Shown here: in pieces, positions 25,484 to 32,460 of the stretch
How positions within the stretch are numbered: position 1 is the first letter of the stretch
Layout: every line of letters starts with the position of its first letter
Assembly (NCBI RefSeq): GCF_029892065.1
Contig: NZ_CP120373.1
Span: 2,046,001-2,110,000 of the forward strand
Direction: 5' to 3'
From: Sinorhizobium garamanticum
GTDB lineage: Bacteria > Pseudomonadota > Alphaproteobacteria > Rhizobiales > Rhizobiaceae
DNA: 64,000 nt
Position numbers and translations under genes: made by a program
Notes under the pieces: model-generated
Database searches by the model: none
What the model saw: the letters and a program-made list of their open reading frames with translations, nothing else
Told to the model about the DNA's origin: nothing

Positions 25484-26275
25484 TCAGGTCGGACGCCCCC
25501 ATGGAGTAGGCGGTTTGCGGGCGCTCGCGGCGCTGGCGTCGACGTCAGCCGGGCGCTCCTCACGATGCGCGACGGCGCGCGGACTGACGATCGTGCGATC
25601 GAAAAGCGGAACGCCGCGACGTCGCAAAACAACCACGAGCAGAAGCCCCGCAACAATGCCGCCGACATGAGCACTCCAGGAGACACCGCTGCCGGAGTCG
25701 ACCACCAGCATGTAGAATTGCTGGCCGATCCAGAACGCCAGCGGGATTGCCGCGGGCAGCGGCAACGGAATGCGGAAGAGGACGAGAACCCACACTCGCA
25801 CCTTCGGATGCAGCAGGAAATAGGCGGCGACGACACCAGAGATGGCGCCCGAGGCGCCGATCAGCGGCGCTTCCGAGGCAGGATCGAGCAGACCGTGCGC
25901 AAGCGCGCCCGCGGCCGCGCACAGCAAGTAGAAGACGAGGAAGCGAAAATGCCCGAGCGCGTCCTCGACATTGTCGCCGAAAACCCAGAGAAACAGCATG
26001 TTCATCGCAAGGTGCGAGAAGTCGCCGTGCAGGAACGAATAGGTGACGAACGTGAATTGATCGGGCACGATGACGAACGACGGGTCGAGGTCGGCATACT
26101 CGAAGATCACGGCCGGGATGTAGCCGAGCCCGAGCACGGCCGCGTTTGCGAATTCTTCCGTGGCGATTGGGCCGGTAACCAGCCAGACCGCGACGTTCGT
26201 AGCGATCAGTGCGATCGTCACGTACTGCATGCTGATGTGCTTCAGCGCGTTGCTGTCGTGAAGCGGTATGAACAT
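25484..26275 (-). CDS. Rhomboid family intramembrane serine protease
   Basis: A 263-residue protein with about six TM helices. The catalytic Ser is S143 in GASGAISG and the His is H203 in SAHVGG; HGDFSHLAMNMLFLWVFGDNVE (83-104) is the conserved loop. It should cleave TM substrates in the inner membrane; targets are unknown. The C-terminal tail (about 225-263) is cytoplasmic, charged and rich in Ala and Arg. It probably begins the downstream end of a cluster with the adenosyltransferase (30 bp) and the HIG1 gene. Confidence 0.9.
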   Translation of the reverse strand: MFIPLHDSNALKHISMQYVTIALIATNVAVWLVTGPIATEEFANAAVLGLGYIPAVIFEYADLDPSFVIVPDQFTFVTYSFLHGDFSHLAMNMLFLWVFGDNVEDALGHFRFLVFYLLCAAAGALAHGLLDPASEAPLIGASGAISGVVAAYFLLHPKVRVWVLVLFRIPLPLPAAIPLAFWIGQQFYMLVVDSGSGVSWSAHVGGIVAGLLLVVVLRRRGVPLFDRTIVSPRAVAHREERPADVDASAASARKPPTPWGRPT

Positions 26276-26305
26276 GCGGCCCCCGAGCGTGATTCTTGAC
26301 GAACG

Positions 26306-26878
26306 TTACCTGTTCTTGCCCGGAACCCAAAGCACGTCGGAACGTCCCTTGTCATTTGCCCAGCGAGCGGCCACGAAAAGGAAGTCTGAGAGGCGATTGA
26401 TATAGGCGATCGCGTCGCGGCTGACGATCTCACCGGCTGCAAGTGCAACGATCTGGCGTTCGGCGCGTCGCGCGACGGTGCGGGCAACGTGCAGGGCCGC
26501 AGAAGCCGGGCTGCCGGCCGGCAGAACGAAGGACCGCAAGGGTTCGAGATCGGCGTTGAGGCGGTCGATCTCGCCCTCGATCCTTGCAACCTGAGCGGCT
26601 GCGATCCTCAGCGGTTCATGGTCCAGCGTCTCGCCGGTATCCGGTGTTGCAAGGTCCGCTCCAAGGTCGAAGAGGTCGTTCTGGATGCGCATCAGCATCG
26701 CGTCCAGATCGGGCGTGCCGTCTGTATGCAGGCGCGCAAGGCCGACCAGGGCGTTCGCCTCGTCGACCGTGCCGTAGGCCTCGACGCGCAGGTCGCATTT
26801 CGCGCGACGTGGCCCGGAAACAAGTCCGGTCGTGCCGTCGTCGCCTGTTCTCGTATAGATCTTGTTGAGCCGTACCAT
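26306..26878 (-). CDS. Cob(I)yrinic acid a,c-diamide adenosyltransferase, PduO type
   Basis: A 190-residue protein starting MVRLNKIYTRTGDDGTTGL, the ATP-binding signature of PduO-type corrinoid adenosyltransferases. LGADLATP, the helix-bundle segment HVARTVARRAERQIVAL and NRLSDFLFVAARW follow. It adenosylates cob(I)alamin to form coenzyme B12. The ATG at 26878 gives the standard length; the frame runs on upstream only by overlapping the HIG1 gene. It is 17 bp downstream of HIG1. Confidence 0.93.
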   Translation of the reverse strand: MVRLNKIYTRTGDDGTTGLVSGPRRAKCDLRVEAYGTVDEANALVGLARLHTDGTPDLDAMLMRIQNDLFDLGADLATPDTGETLDHEPLRIAAAQVARIEGEIDRLNADLEPLRSFVLPAGSPASAALHVARTVARRAERQIVALAAGEIVSRDAIAYINRLSDFLFVAARWANDKGRSDVLWVPGKNR

Positions 26879-26895
26879 GGTGCCGTCGCCCTTTC

Positions 26896-27099
26896 TCAGC
26901 TCGGCCGTCCGCCGCCGGTGATCCAAAGCGTCAGCATGATCAGCGCGATGGCGATCGCCTGCAGCACGATGCGCGCCTGCATCAGCTTGTTCGACGTATT
27001 GCCGCTGCCGCCCGTGGCCATGTTGAAAAGACCGCGGATCAGGACGATGACGACCAGACCCATGACGAGCAGGGTCAGGCCGGTGAAGAAAGTGGACAT
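26896..27099 (-). CDS. HIG1/twin transmembrane domain-containing protein
   Basis: A 67-residue protein with two TM helices (5-25 and 44-62). The connecting loop MATGGSGNTSNKLMQARIVLQ is the typical HIG1 pattern. HIG1 proteins associate with cytochrome oxidase complexes in mitochondria and alpha-proteobacteria. GGAGGG precedes the ATG by nine bases. It heads the run HIG1-adenosyltransferase-rhomboid and lies 23 bp after the SDR gene. Confidence 0.88.
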   Translation of the reverse strand: MSTFFTGLTLLVMGLVVIVLIRGLFNMATGGSGNTSNKLMQARIVLQAIAIALIMLTLWITGGGRPS

Positions 27100-27122
27100 G
27101 ATGCATATCCCTCCAATTTCTG

Positions 27123-27956
27123 TCAGCCGAGGCGGCCGATGATGCGATAGAATAGGGTGGCCGGCAGGAGCTTCTTCAGCAGTGCACCCTGCTTGGCGGG
27201 TCTTGTTACTATATAGTGCGGTCGCGGCCGGCGCGATGTCAGCGCATGTTTTAAAACGGCGTAGACGGCGTCCGGCCCGAGCTTGCCCGGTGCTGGCTTG
27301 CTTTCGCCGCGCAGACGTCGCATCTGCCGCTCATACTCCGCGCGGTGGACGGAATTCTTGAGATCGATGAAGCGCTCGATATAGGGGATGGCATTGGCCG
27401 TGAATTTCGACGCGATCGGCCCCGGCTCGATCAGGCTGACGTAGACGCCGCTGCCGGCAAGCTCCATTCTCAACGTCAGCGACAGTCCCTCGATGGCGAA
27501 TTTCGACGCATTGTACGCACCGCGCCAGCGATAGGGGACAATGCCGAGTATAGACGAGCATTGGACGATGCGGCCGTGGCCGCGGGCGCGCATCGCCGGT
27601 ATCACGCGGCGTGTCAGCTCATGCCAGCCGACGACGTTGGTTTCGAGCTGCAGCCTGAGCGCCTCGGCCGGCAGGTCCTCGACCGCACCCGCCTGACCAT
27701 AGGCACCGTTGTTGAACAGGGCGTCGATGCGCCCGCCCGAACGGGCCATCACCGCCTCCGCCAGCGCGACGATCGTTTCCGGCCTGGTGTAGTCCATGAT
27801 GAAGGTCTCGATGCCTTCGGCCTCCAGTTCCGTCTGATCTTCAGGCCGGCGAACGGTCGCGAAGACGCGCCAGCCGTCCGCCTTCAGCGCGCGGGCGCAA
27901 TAGGCGCCGATGCCGGAAGAGCAGCCTGTGACGATGATGGTGGGGCGATCGGACAT
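27123..27956 (-). CDS. SDR family NAD(P)-dependent oxidoreductase
   Basis: A 277-residue classical short-chain dehydrogenase. The cofactor motif TGCSSGIG lies at 10-17 and NNGAYG (a variant of NNAG) at 82-87. The catalytic Ser is in QCSSILG and the YxxxK is Y148/K152. The substrate cannot be read. The ATG at 27956 is preferred because ACAGGAAT precedes it; a longer frame to 28001 lacks this. It is divergent from the YihY gene. Confidence 0.88.
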   Translation of the reverse strand: MSDRPTIIVTGCSSGIGAYCARALKADGWRVFATVRRPEDQTELEAEGIETFIMDYTRPETIVALAEAVMARSGGRIDALFNNGAYGQAGAVEDLPAEALRLQLETNVVGWHELTRRVIPAMRARGHGRIVQCSSILGIVPYRWRGAYNASKFAIEGLSLTLRMELAGSGVYVSLIEPGPIASKFTANAIPYIERFIDLKNSVHRAEYERQMRRLRGESKPAPGKLGPDAVYAVLKHALTSRRPRPHYIVTRPAKQGALLKKLLPATLFYRIIGRLG

Positions 27957-28078
27957 CCGGTCGATTCCTGTAGAAATCCACCCCCCGTTTCCCATATTCA
28001 TCCGTGGGATACAATTGAATTGCGTGTGTTACACGGGCGTCTGTCGGTGCGCGTGGATACTGCAAGCTCGGAGATGGA

Positions 28079-28981
28079 ATGCCAGCCCTCGTTCGCATCA
28101 TCTGGAAGGTCGTGTTTGATGCGCTCTGGCATTTCAGCGAGGACGACGGCTGGGCGATGGCGAGCCATGTGGCGCTGTCCTCGCTGATGGCCGTCTTTCC
28201 ATTCCTGATCTTCGGCACCGCCCTCGGCAGCTTCCTCGGCGCCGACCAGTTTGCCGAGACCGCCGTCCATCTGATTTTCGATGCCTGGCCGGAATCGATC
28301 GCCAAACCGGTGGCCGATGAGGTCGTGCGGGTGCTGACGATTCCGCGCGGCGGCTTGCTCACCGTCTCGGTGCTCGCCGCCGCCTATTTCGCCTCCAACG
28401 GCGTCGAAGCGCTCAGGATTGCGCTAAACCGCGCCTACCGGGTGGCGGAAAGCCGCCCCTGGTACATTACGCGGCTTGCGAGTCTTGGCTTCGTGATCGC
28501 AGGCGTGCTGATCCTTGCCGTTATCAGCCTTCTGCTCGTTGCGGTGCCGCTTGCGGTGCGCAATGCCGACCAATGGCTGCCCTGGCTCGACACCGTCCTC
28601 GCAACGGTCGAAGATTGGGGGCTGACGCTGGCCCTGGTGATGCTCACCGGCGGGCTGCTGGTATCACATCTCTGGCTTCCGGACGGTCATCGCAAAGTGG
28701 TCGATGTCCTTCCCGGAATCGTCCTCACTCTGGTGTTCTGGTCGATCGGAGCCTACGCTTTTGCCTACTACCTCAGAGCCTTCTCCAGCTATGTGGCCAC
28801 CTATGCCGGTCTCGCCTCGGTCGTGATCGTTCTGGTGTTTCTGTACATGGTCGGCGCAATCTTCATCATCGGCGCCGAGATCAATGCCGCCATTCTGAAA
28901 TACCGCGTCAAACGCCTCGTCATGCGCAATTTCCTGGGCCAGCGAGAGAATGGCGATCGCACCGGCGAGAATGGCTCATAG
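28079..28981 (+). CDS. YihY/virulence factor BrkB family membrane protein
   Basis: A 300-residue protein with six hydrophobic segments and the family texts DDGWAMASHVALSSLMAVFPFLIF, FASNGVEALRIALNRAYRV and the C-terminal ATYAGLASVVIVLVFLYMVGAIFIIGAEINA. YihY proteins were once called RNase BN, but their real function is unknown. The C terminus (from about 280) is charged and cytoplasmic. It is followed immediately by a very long palindrome that overlaps the stop codon. Confidence 0.87.
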   Translation: MPALVRIIWKVVFDALWHFSEDDGWAMASHVALSSLMAVFPFLIFGTALGSFLGADQFAETAVHLIFDAWPESIAKPVADEVVRVLTIPRGGLLTVSVLAAAYFASNGVEALRIALNRAYRVAESRPWYITRLASLGFVIAGVLILAVISLLLVAVPLAVRNADQWLPWLDTVLATVEDWGLTLALVMLTGGLLVSHLWLPDGHRKVVDVLPGIVLTLVFWSIGAYAFAYYLRAFSSYVATYAGLASVVIVLVFLYMVGAIFIIGAEINAAILKYRVKRLVMRNFLGQRENGDRTGENGS

Positions 28982-29031
28982 ATCACGATGATGTTCGGTC
29001 GAATCGACCCAACATCATCGTGATCTATTTT
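28978..29031. terminator. Long palindromic bidirectional terminator
   Basis: ATAGATCACGATGATGTT (28978-28995) pairs with its complement at 29011-29028, and inside it GGTCG/CGACC pairs around AAT, making a 23-bp hairpin followed by TTTT. It sits between the convergent YihY and gluQ genes and overlaps the YihY stop. The ATCACGATGATGTT palindrome is a motif I recognise as recurring in rhizobial genomes. Confidence 0.75.
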
Positions 29032-29086
29032 AATAAGTTAGAGCGGGATGCGGGCGGAAAACCGCGCACACTTTTCCTCACCCCGC

Positions 29087-29971
29087 TCATAACACCATCT
29101 CACGAATATCCGCAGGCGTCTTTCCGGCAGCGCGGAAAGCCGCAATCCCGGTGTCCTTGTTGCTCTTCGACAGCTTCTTGCCATCCGGCCCGAGGATAAG
29201 GCGGTGATGGTGGTAGACCGGTTCAGGCAGATCGAGAAGCCGCTGGAGCAAGCGATGGACCGAAGTCGCATGGTAGAGGTCGCGTCCGCGCACGACATGG
29301 GTGACACCCTGCAGCGCATCGTCGATGACGACCGAGAGGTGGTAGCTCGATGGCGCGTCCGAACGCGAAAGGATCACATCGCCCCAGCTTGTGGGATCGG
29401 CCGGAATCTGGCCCGTTTCTCCGGCAGGGCCCGCGCCGGTCTCCTGCCACGTCAAAGGACCGGGAACGAGATCGATCGCTTTTTCGACGTCGAGGCGCCA
29501 GGCAAAGGGCCGATCGCCGGCGATGAGAGCGGCTTGCTCGCCAAGCGATAGTTTGCGCTCGCGACCCGGATAAATCGGCGTTCCGTCCGGATCGCGCGGC
29601 CAGACGGACCCTTCTGCCTCCGCCGTGGCCACCGCCGCCCTGATCTCCCCGCGCGTCATTATGGATGGATAGACGATGCCCATTGCCTGCAAGCGCTGAA
29701 GCATCGCGGCATAAAGGTCGAAGTGTTCGGACTGGCGGCGCACCGGGTGCTCCCAACTGAGACCCAGCCAGCCGAGATCGTCGAAAATCGCCTGTTCCAG
29801 CTCCGGGCGGCAACGCGCGCGGTCGATATCCTCGATACGCAGCAGAAAGCGTCCGTTGGTGGCGGCCGCCATGTCATGATTGAGGATGGCGGACAGGGCA
29901 TGCCCGAGGTGCAGCAGGCCGTTCGGGCTCGGTGCGAAACGAAAAACGGGTTGCTCTGGCAAAATGGACAT
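29087..29971 (-). CDS. gluQ: Glutamyl-Q tRNA(Asp) synthetase
   Basis: A 294-residue paralogue of the GluRS catalytic domain, lacking the anticodon-binding domain. It attaches glutamate to the queuosine base of tRNA-Asp. The class I motifs are FRFAPSPNGLLHLGH (10-24) and GKKLSKSNKDT. ATG 29971 follows AAGGGA; ATG 29986 is an alternative. With the queuosine-precursor transporter at the start of the window, it shows that this organism uses queuosine in tRNA. Confidence 0.93.
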   Translation of the reverse strand: MSILPEQPVFRFAPSPNGLLHLGHALSAILNHDMAAATNGRFLLRIEDIDRARCRPELEQAIFDDLGWLGLSWEHPVRRQSEHFDLYAAMLQRLQAMGIVYPSIMTRGEIRAAVATAEAEGSVWPRDPDGTPIYPGRERKLSLGEQAALIAGDRPFAWRLDVEKAIDLVPGPLTWQETGAGPAGETGQIPADPTSWGDVILSRSDAPSSYHLSVVIDDALQGVTHVVRGRDLYHATSVHRLLQRLLDLPEPVYHHHRLILGPDGKKLSKSNKDTGIAAFRAAGKTPADIREMVL

Positions 29972-30014
29972 CGTTCCCTTTGGCATGGAAGCGGTATAGA
30001 GGTCATCCGCTTTC

Positions 30015-30118
30015 TACAGTGCCATGCGTCTTTTCAGACGCACAAAGAACGCTATAGCACTTTGATTTGCTGCATGTTTTTGTCCCTAAATCGGTTACGA
30101 TTTAACGAAACATGCAGT
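30015..30118 (+). repeat. RIME copy 7 (full length)
   Basis: TACAGTGCCATGCGTCTTTT...CGCTATA, then TTGCTGCATGTTT...GATTTAACGAAACATGCAGT. Its right edge directly abuts the GGAGGG ribosome-binding site of the glycosylase gene. Confidence 0.9.
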
Positions 30119-30127
30119 GGAGGGCGC

Positions 30128-30775
30128 ATGCGGATCATCCGGACGCACGAGGATATCGAGGCCGGGCTTGCCGGTCTGGTGATGCTCGATGCCCGTCTCG
30201 AGCACGTGATCGCCAAGGCGGGGCCGGTTCCACTCAGGCGAACGGATCCCGGGTATCGCGGTCTCGCCAACATCATCGTTTCGCAGATGGTCTCAAAGGC
30301 GAGCGCCGCCGCGATCTGGCGGCGCATGGAGGCCGCCCTCGGCGAGATCAGGCCGGACGCAGTCCTTTCGCTCGACGACGAAGATTGCCGGCAATTCGGT
30401 CTCTCCCGCGCCAAGGCCGACACGTTGCGGCGTGTCGCGGCTGCCGCAGCGGCGGGCGAGATCGATCTCGATGCCATCTGCAACGCCGAGGCCACCGTGG
30501 CGATCCACGAATTGACGGCAATCAAGGGGATCGGTCGCTGGACGGCGGAAGTCTACCTGCTTTTCTGCGCCGGCCATCCGGACGTCTTTCCGTCCGGCGA
30601 CGTTGCGCTCCAGAACGCCATCGGCCATGCGCTCGCGTTCGATCTGCGCCCGACAGCACGCGAAATTGATTCGCTCGCGACCTCCTGGTCACCGTGGCGC
30701 AGCGTCGCCGCGCGGCTGTTCTGGGCCTATTATGCACAGGAATTGCGACGTGACGCGCTGCCGGTGACGCCTTGA
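30128..30775 (+). CDS. DNA-3-methyladenine glycosylase II (AlkA-like HhH-GPD)
   Basis: A 215-residue HhH-GPD protein for base-excision repair of alkylated purines. The helix-hairpin-helix LTAIKGIGRWTAEVYLLF lies at 129-146, followed by the catalytic aspartate D158 in SGDVAL. The N-terminal AlkA TBP-like domain is absent, as in short AlkA/Mag1-type enzymes. The start at 30128 is set by GGAGGG (30119-30124) at the RIME border, so the 5' leader of this gene is almost entirely RIME sequence. Confidence 0.9.
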   Translation: MRIIRTHEDIEAGLAGLVMLDARLEHVIAKAGPVPLRRTDPGYRGLANIIVSQMVSKASAAAIWRRMEAALGEIRPDAVLSLDDEDCRQFGLSRAKADTLRRVAAAAAAGEIDLDAICNAEATVAIHELTAIKGIGRWTAEVYLLFCAGHPDVFPSGDVALQNAIGHALAFDLRPTAREIDSLATSWSPWRSVAARLFWAYYAQELRRDALPVTP

Positions 30776-30808
30776 AGAAAAAAGCGAATCCTTCACGCCG
30801 TTTTTCTT
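30776..30808 (+). terminator. Terminator-like structure after the glycosylase gene
   Basis: AAGAAAAAAGCG pairs imperfectly with CGCCGTTTTTCTT around AATCCTTCA. The U-rich 3' arm supplies the U-tract. Confidence 0.5.
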
Positions 30809-30813
30809 TGTGG

Positions 30814-30844
30814 CTTCACAATCCTGTTGCAACACGACTAATAT
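30814..30844 (+). promoter_or_regulatory. Candidate promoter of the HNH gene
   Basis: CTTCACA (30814-30820) and CTAATAT (30838-30844) lie at near-sigma-70 spacing (about 18 bp) about 40 bp before the TTG start. The -10 resembles the Sinorhizobium CTATAT form; the -35 is a partial match. Confidence 0.4.
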
Positions 30845-30881
30845 AGAAGGTGCAGATGCCGAATCGATCAGGAGAATACGC

Positions 30882-31439
30882 TTGACGATTGCAGTCTCAC
30901 CGCAGGCCCTGCCGGCGCTCGTCTTGAACGCCGACTACCGGCCGCTGAGCTACTACCCCTTGTCGCTCTGGTCCTGGCAGGACGCGATCAAGGCCGTCTT
31001 CCTTGACCGCGTCATAATCCTCGCCGAATACGAACATTCAGTCTCGTCGCCAAGCTTTTCGATGCGGCTGCCGAGCGTCGTTTGTCTCAAGAGTTATGTG
31101 CAGCCGTCGCGCCATCCGGCCTTCACCCGGTTCAACGTCTTCCTCCGCGACAAGTTTGAGTGTCAGTATTGCGGATCGCCTGACGACCTGACCTTCGACC
31201 ATGTGGTGCCGCGCGCCCATGGCGGCCAGACGACCTGGGAAAATGTCGTCGCGGCCTGTTCGCCCTGCAATCTGCGCAAGGGCAGCAAGCTGCCGAAGCA
31301 GGCCAACATGTTCCCGCATCAGAGGCCGTACCAGCCGACGGTGCAGGACCTGCACAACAACGGCCGGCTCTTCCCGCCGAACCATCTGCACGAAAGCTGG
31401 ATGGACTATCTCTACTGGGATGTCGAACTGCAGCCGTAA
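30882..31439 (+). CDS. HNH endonuclease domain-containing protein
   Basis: A 185-residue protein. Its N-terminal half (ALVLNADYRPLSYYPLSLWSWQDAIKAVFLDRV) is the segment conserved in a widespread alpha-proteobacterial/cyanobacterial HNH family. The HNH core is FECQYCG (C94/C97), DHVVPRAHGG (H107) and CSPCNLRKG (C126/C129), a zinc-stabilised ββα-metal fold. The start is TTG 30882, set by AGGAG. No restriction, mobile-element or toxin genes are near, so this is a stand-alone, vertically conserved protein whose cellular role is not established. Confidence 0.85.
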   Translation: MTIAVSPQALPALVLNADYRPLSYYPLSLWSWQDAIKAVFLDRVIILAEYEHSVSSPSFSMRLPSVVCLKSYVQPSRHPAFTRFNVFLRDKFECQYCGSPDDLTFDHVVPRAHGGQTTWENVVAACSPCNLRKGSKLPKQANMFPHQRPYQPTVQDLHNNGRLFPPNHLHESWMDYLYWDVELQP

Positions 31440-31449
31440 CCGTCAGGCC

Positions 31450-31535
31450 TACAGCGCCGCGCGTCTTATCAGATCAGACGCGCAAACACGCTGTAGCACT
31501 TTGAATCGCTGCATGTTTTTTGGAAACATGCAGTA
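31450..31535 (+). repeat. RIME copy 8 (short form)
   Basis: The first palindrome has a small duplication in its loop (TTATCAGATCAGACG). The second is reduced to GCTGCATGTTTTTTGGAAACATGCAG, having lost the inner TCCTTAAATCG...ATTTAAGG stem. It lies between the convergent HNH and dsbB genes. Confidence 0.88.
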
Positions 31536-31542
31536 GGCGTCA

Positions 31543-32052
31543 TCAAGCCTTGGCGGCAGCGCGCAACGCGATTGCGGCCAGGATAAGGCTCGCGATCACG
31601 TTCCAGCCGGCGAAGGAGAGGCCGAGCACGCGCAGCGCCGCGTCCGTGCAGGAGGGGGCGTGTTTCGCATCGAGATCGCCGAGCAGGTCCCCGACATCGG
31701 ACGAGATCCCCTGAGCAGCCGTCGCGCAGGTCGACGGTCCCTCCCAGAAATGCCATTCGACGCCCGAGTGATATATGCCCATGCCGACGCCGACGAGCAT
31801 CAGGATGCCGACGAGCAGAAGCAGCGTTCGCGTGATCCATGCCGGTAACTTGAGAGCGCTCGAAACGACCGCAAGGATGCCGAGCGGAATGCCATAGTAA
31901 TAGGGATTGCGCTGCAACAGGCAAAGCGCACAGGGGATATAGCCGCCGATGTGCTCGAAGCCGAGCGCGCCGCCGACCGCTGCCGCCATGCCGAGCGTGA
32001 CGAGAACGGCGCCAACGAGATGCTGGCGTTGGGCGGCGGAAGCTGCGGTCAT
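31543..32052 (-). CDS. dsbB: Disulfide bond formation protein B
   Basis: A 169-residue inner-membrane protein with four TM helices. It reoxidises DsbA by passing electrons to quinone. The first redox pair is C41-A-L-C44 and the second is C109 (GPSTCAT) and C135 (APSCTD). ATG 32052 follows GAGGT; the longer frame adds a polar leader. No dsbA is in the window. It converges on the HNH gene across RIME 8. Confidence 0.92.
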   Translation of the reverse strand: MTAASAAQRQHLVGAVLVTLGMAAAVGGALGFEHIGGYIPCALCLLQRNPYYYGIPLGILAVVSSALKLPAWITRTLLLLVGILMLVGVGMGIYHSGVEWHFWEGPSTCATAAQGISSDVGDLLGDLDAKHAPSCTDAALRVLGLSFAGWNVIASLILAAIALRAAAKA

Positions 32053-32210
32053 GGATACCTCGCAGTCGAGCGACAGGGTGGACGGCCTCGGCGGCCGGCC
32101 ATGCAATTACGACGCTTTCTTAGGAAGGATCAGCGGCGCTGTAAATTGCCCGCAAGCCACACCGTTTGCACGCTTTTGTGATCGCCGGGCGGCGAAATGC
32201 ATTTTCGCGG

Positions 32211-32240
32211 TTGACCGGCGCGAAATCGATCGTGTAAATC
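32211..32240 (+). promoter_or_regulatory. Candidate promoter of tRNA-Leu
   Basis: TTGACC (32211-32216) and TAAATC (32235-32240) lie 18 bp apart, ending 26 bp before the tRNA. The -35 is good and the -10 weak. Confidence 0.4.
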
Positions 32241-32265
32241 GCAAACCGCTGACATCACAGCCTGA

Positions 32266-32350
32266 GCCCCATTGGCGGAATTGGTAGACGCGCTCGACTC
32301 AAAATCGAGTTCCGAAAGGAGTGCTGGTTCGACCCCGGCATGGGGCACCA
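32266..32350 (+). tRNA. tRNA-Leu (anticodon CAA)
   Basis: The 7-bp acceptor stem GCCCCAT/ATGGGGC carries an encoded ACCA 3' end. The D arm contains TTGGTAGACGC, the anticodon stem CTCGA/TCGAG encloses the loop CTCAAAA with anticodon CAA, a variable arm follows (class II, as expected for Leu), and the T arm is GGTTCGACCCC. It reads UUG codons. It lies between dsbB and the acyl-CoA synthetase gene. No integrase or att repeat is seen beside it. Confidence 0.97.
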
Positions 32351-32460
32351 CCATACAAATACCGCAGAACACCCGACATCTTCTCGCGGCCGCACCTCCA
32401 TTGAACAGGCGGGTGCGAAAATGTTAGCTGCATGACGGAAAAAATCTGTTGCGGCCGCCC

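Noticed and set aside
32266..32350. tRNA-Leu as an integration site for a genomic island
   Set aside because: No integrase, no direct repeat of the tRNA 3' end and no foreign-looking genes follow. The next gene is an ordinary acyl-CoA synthetase.
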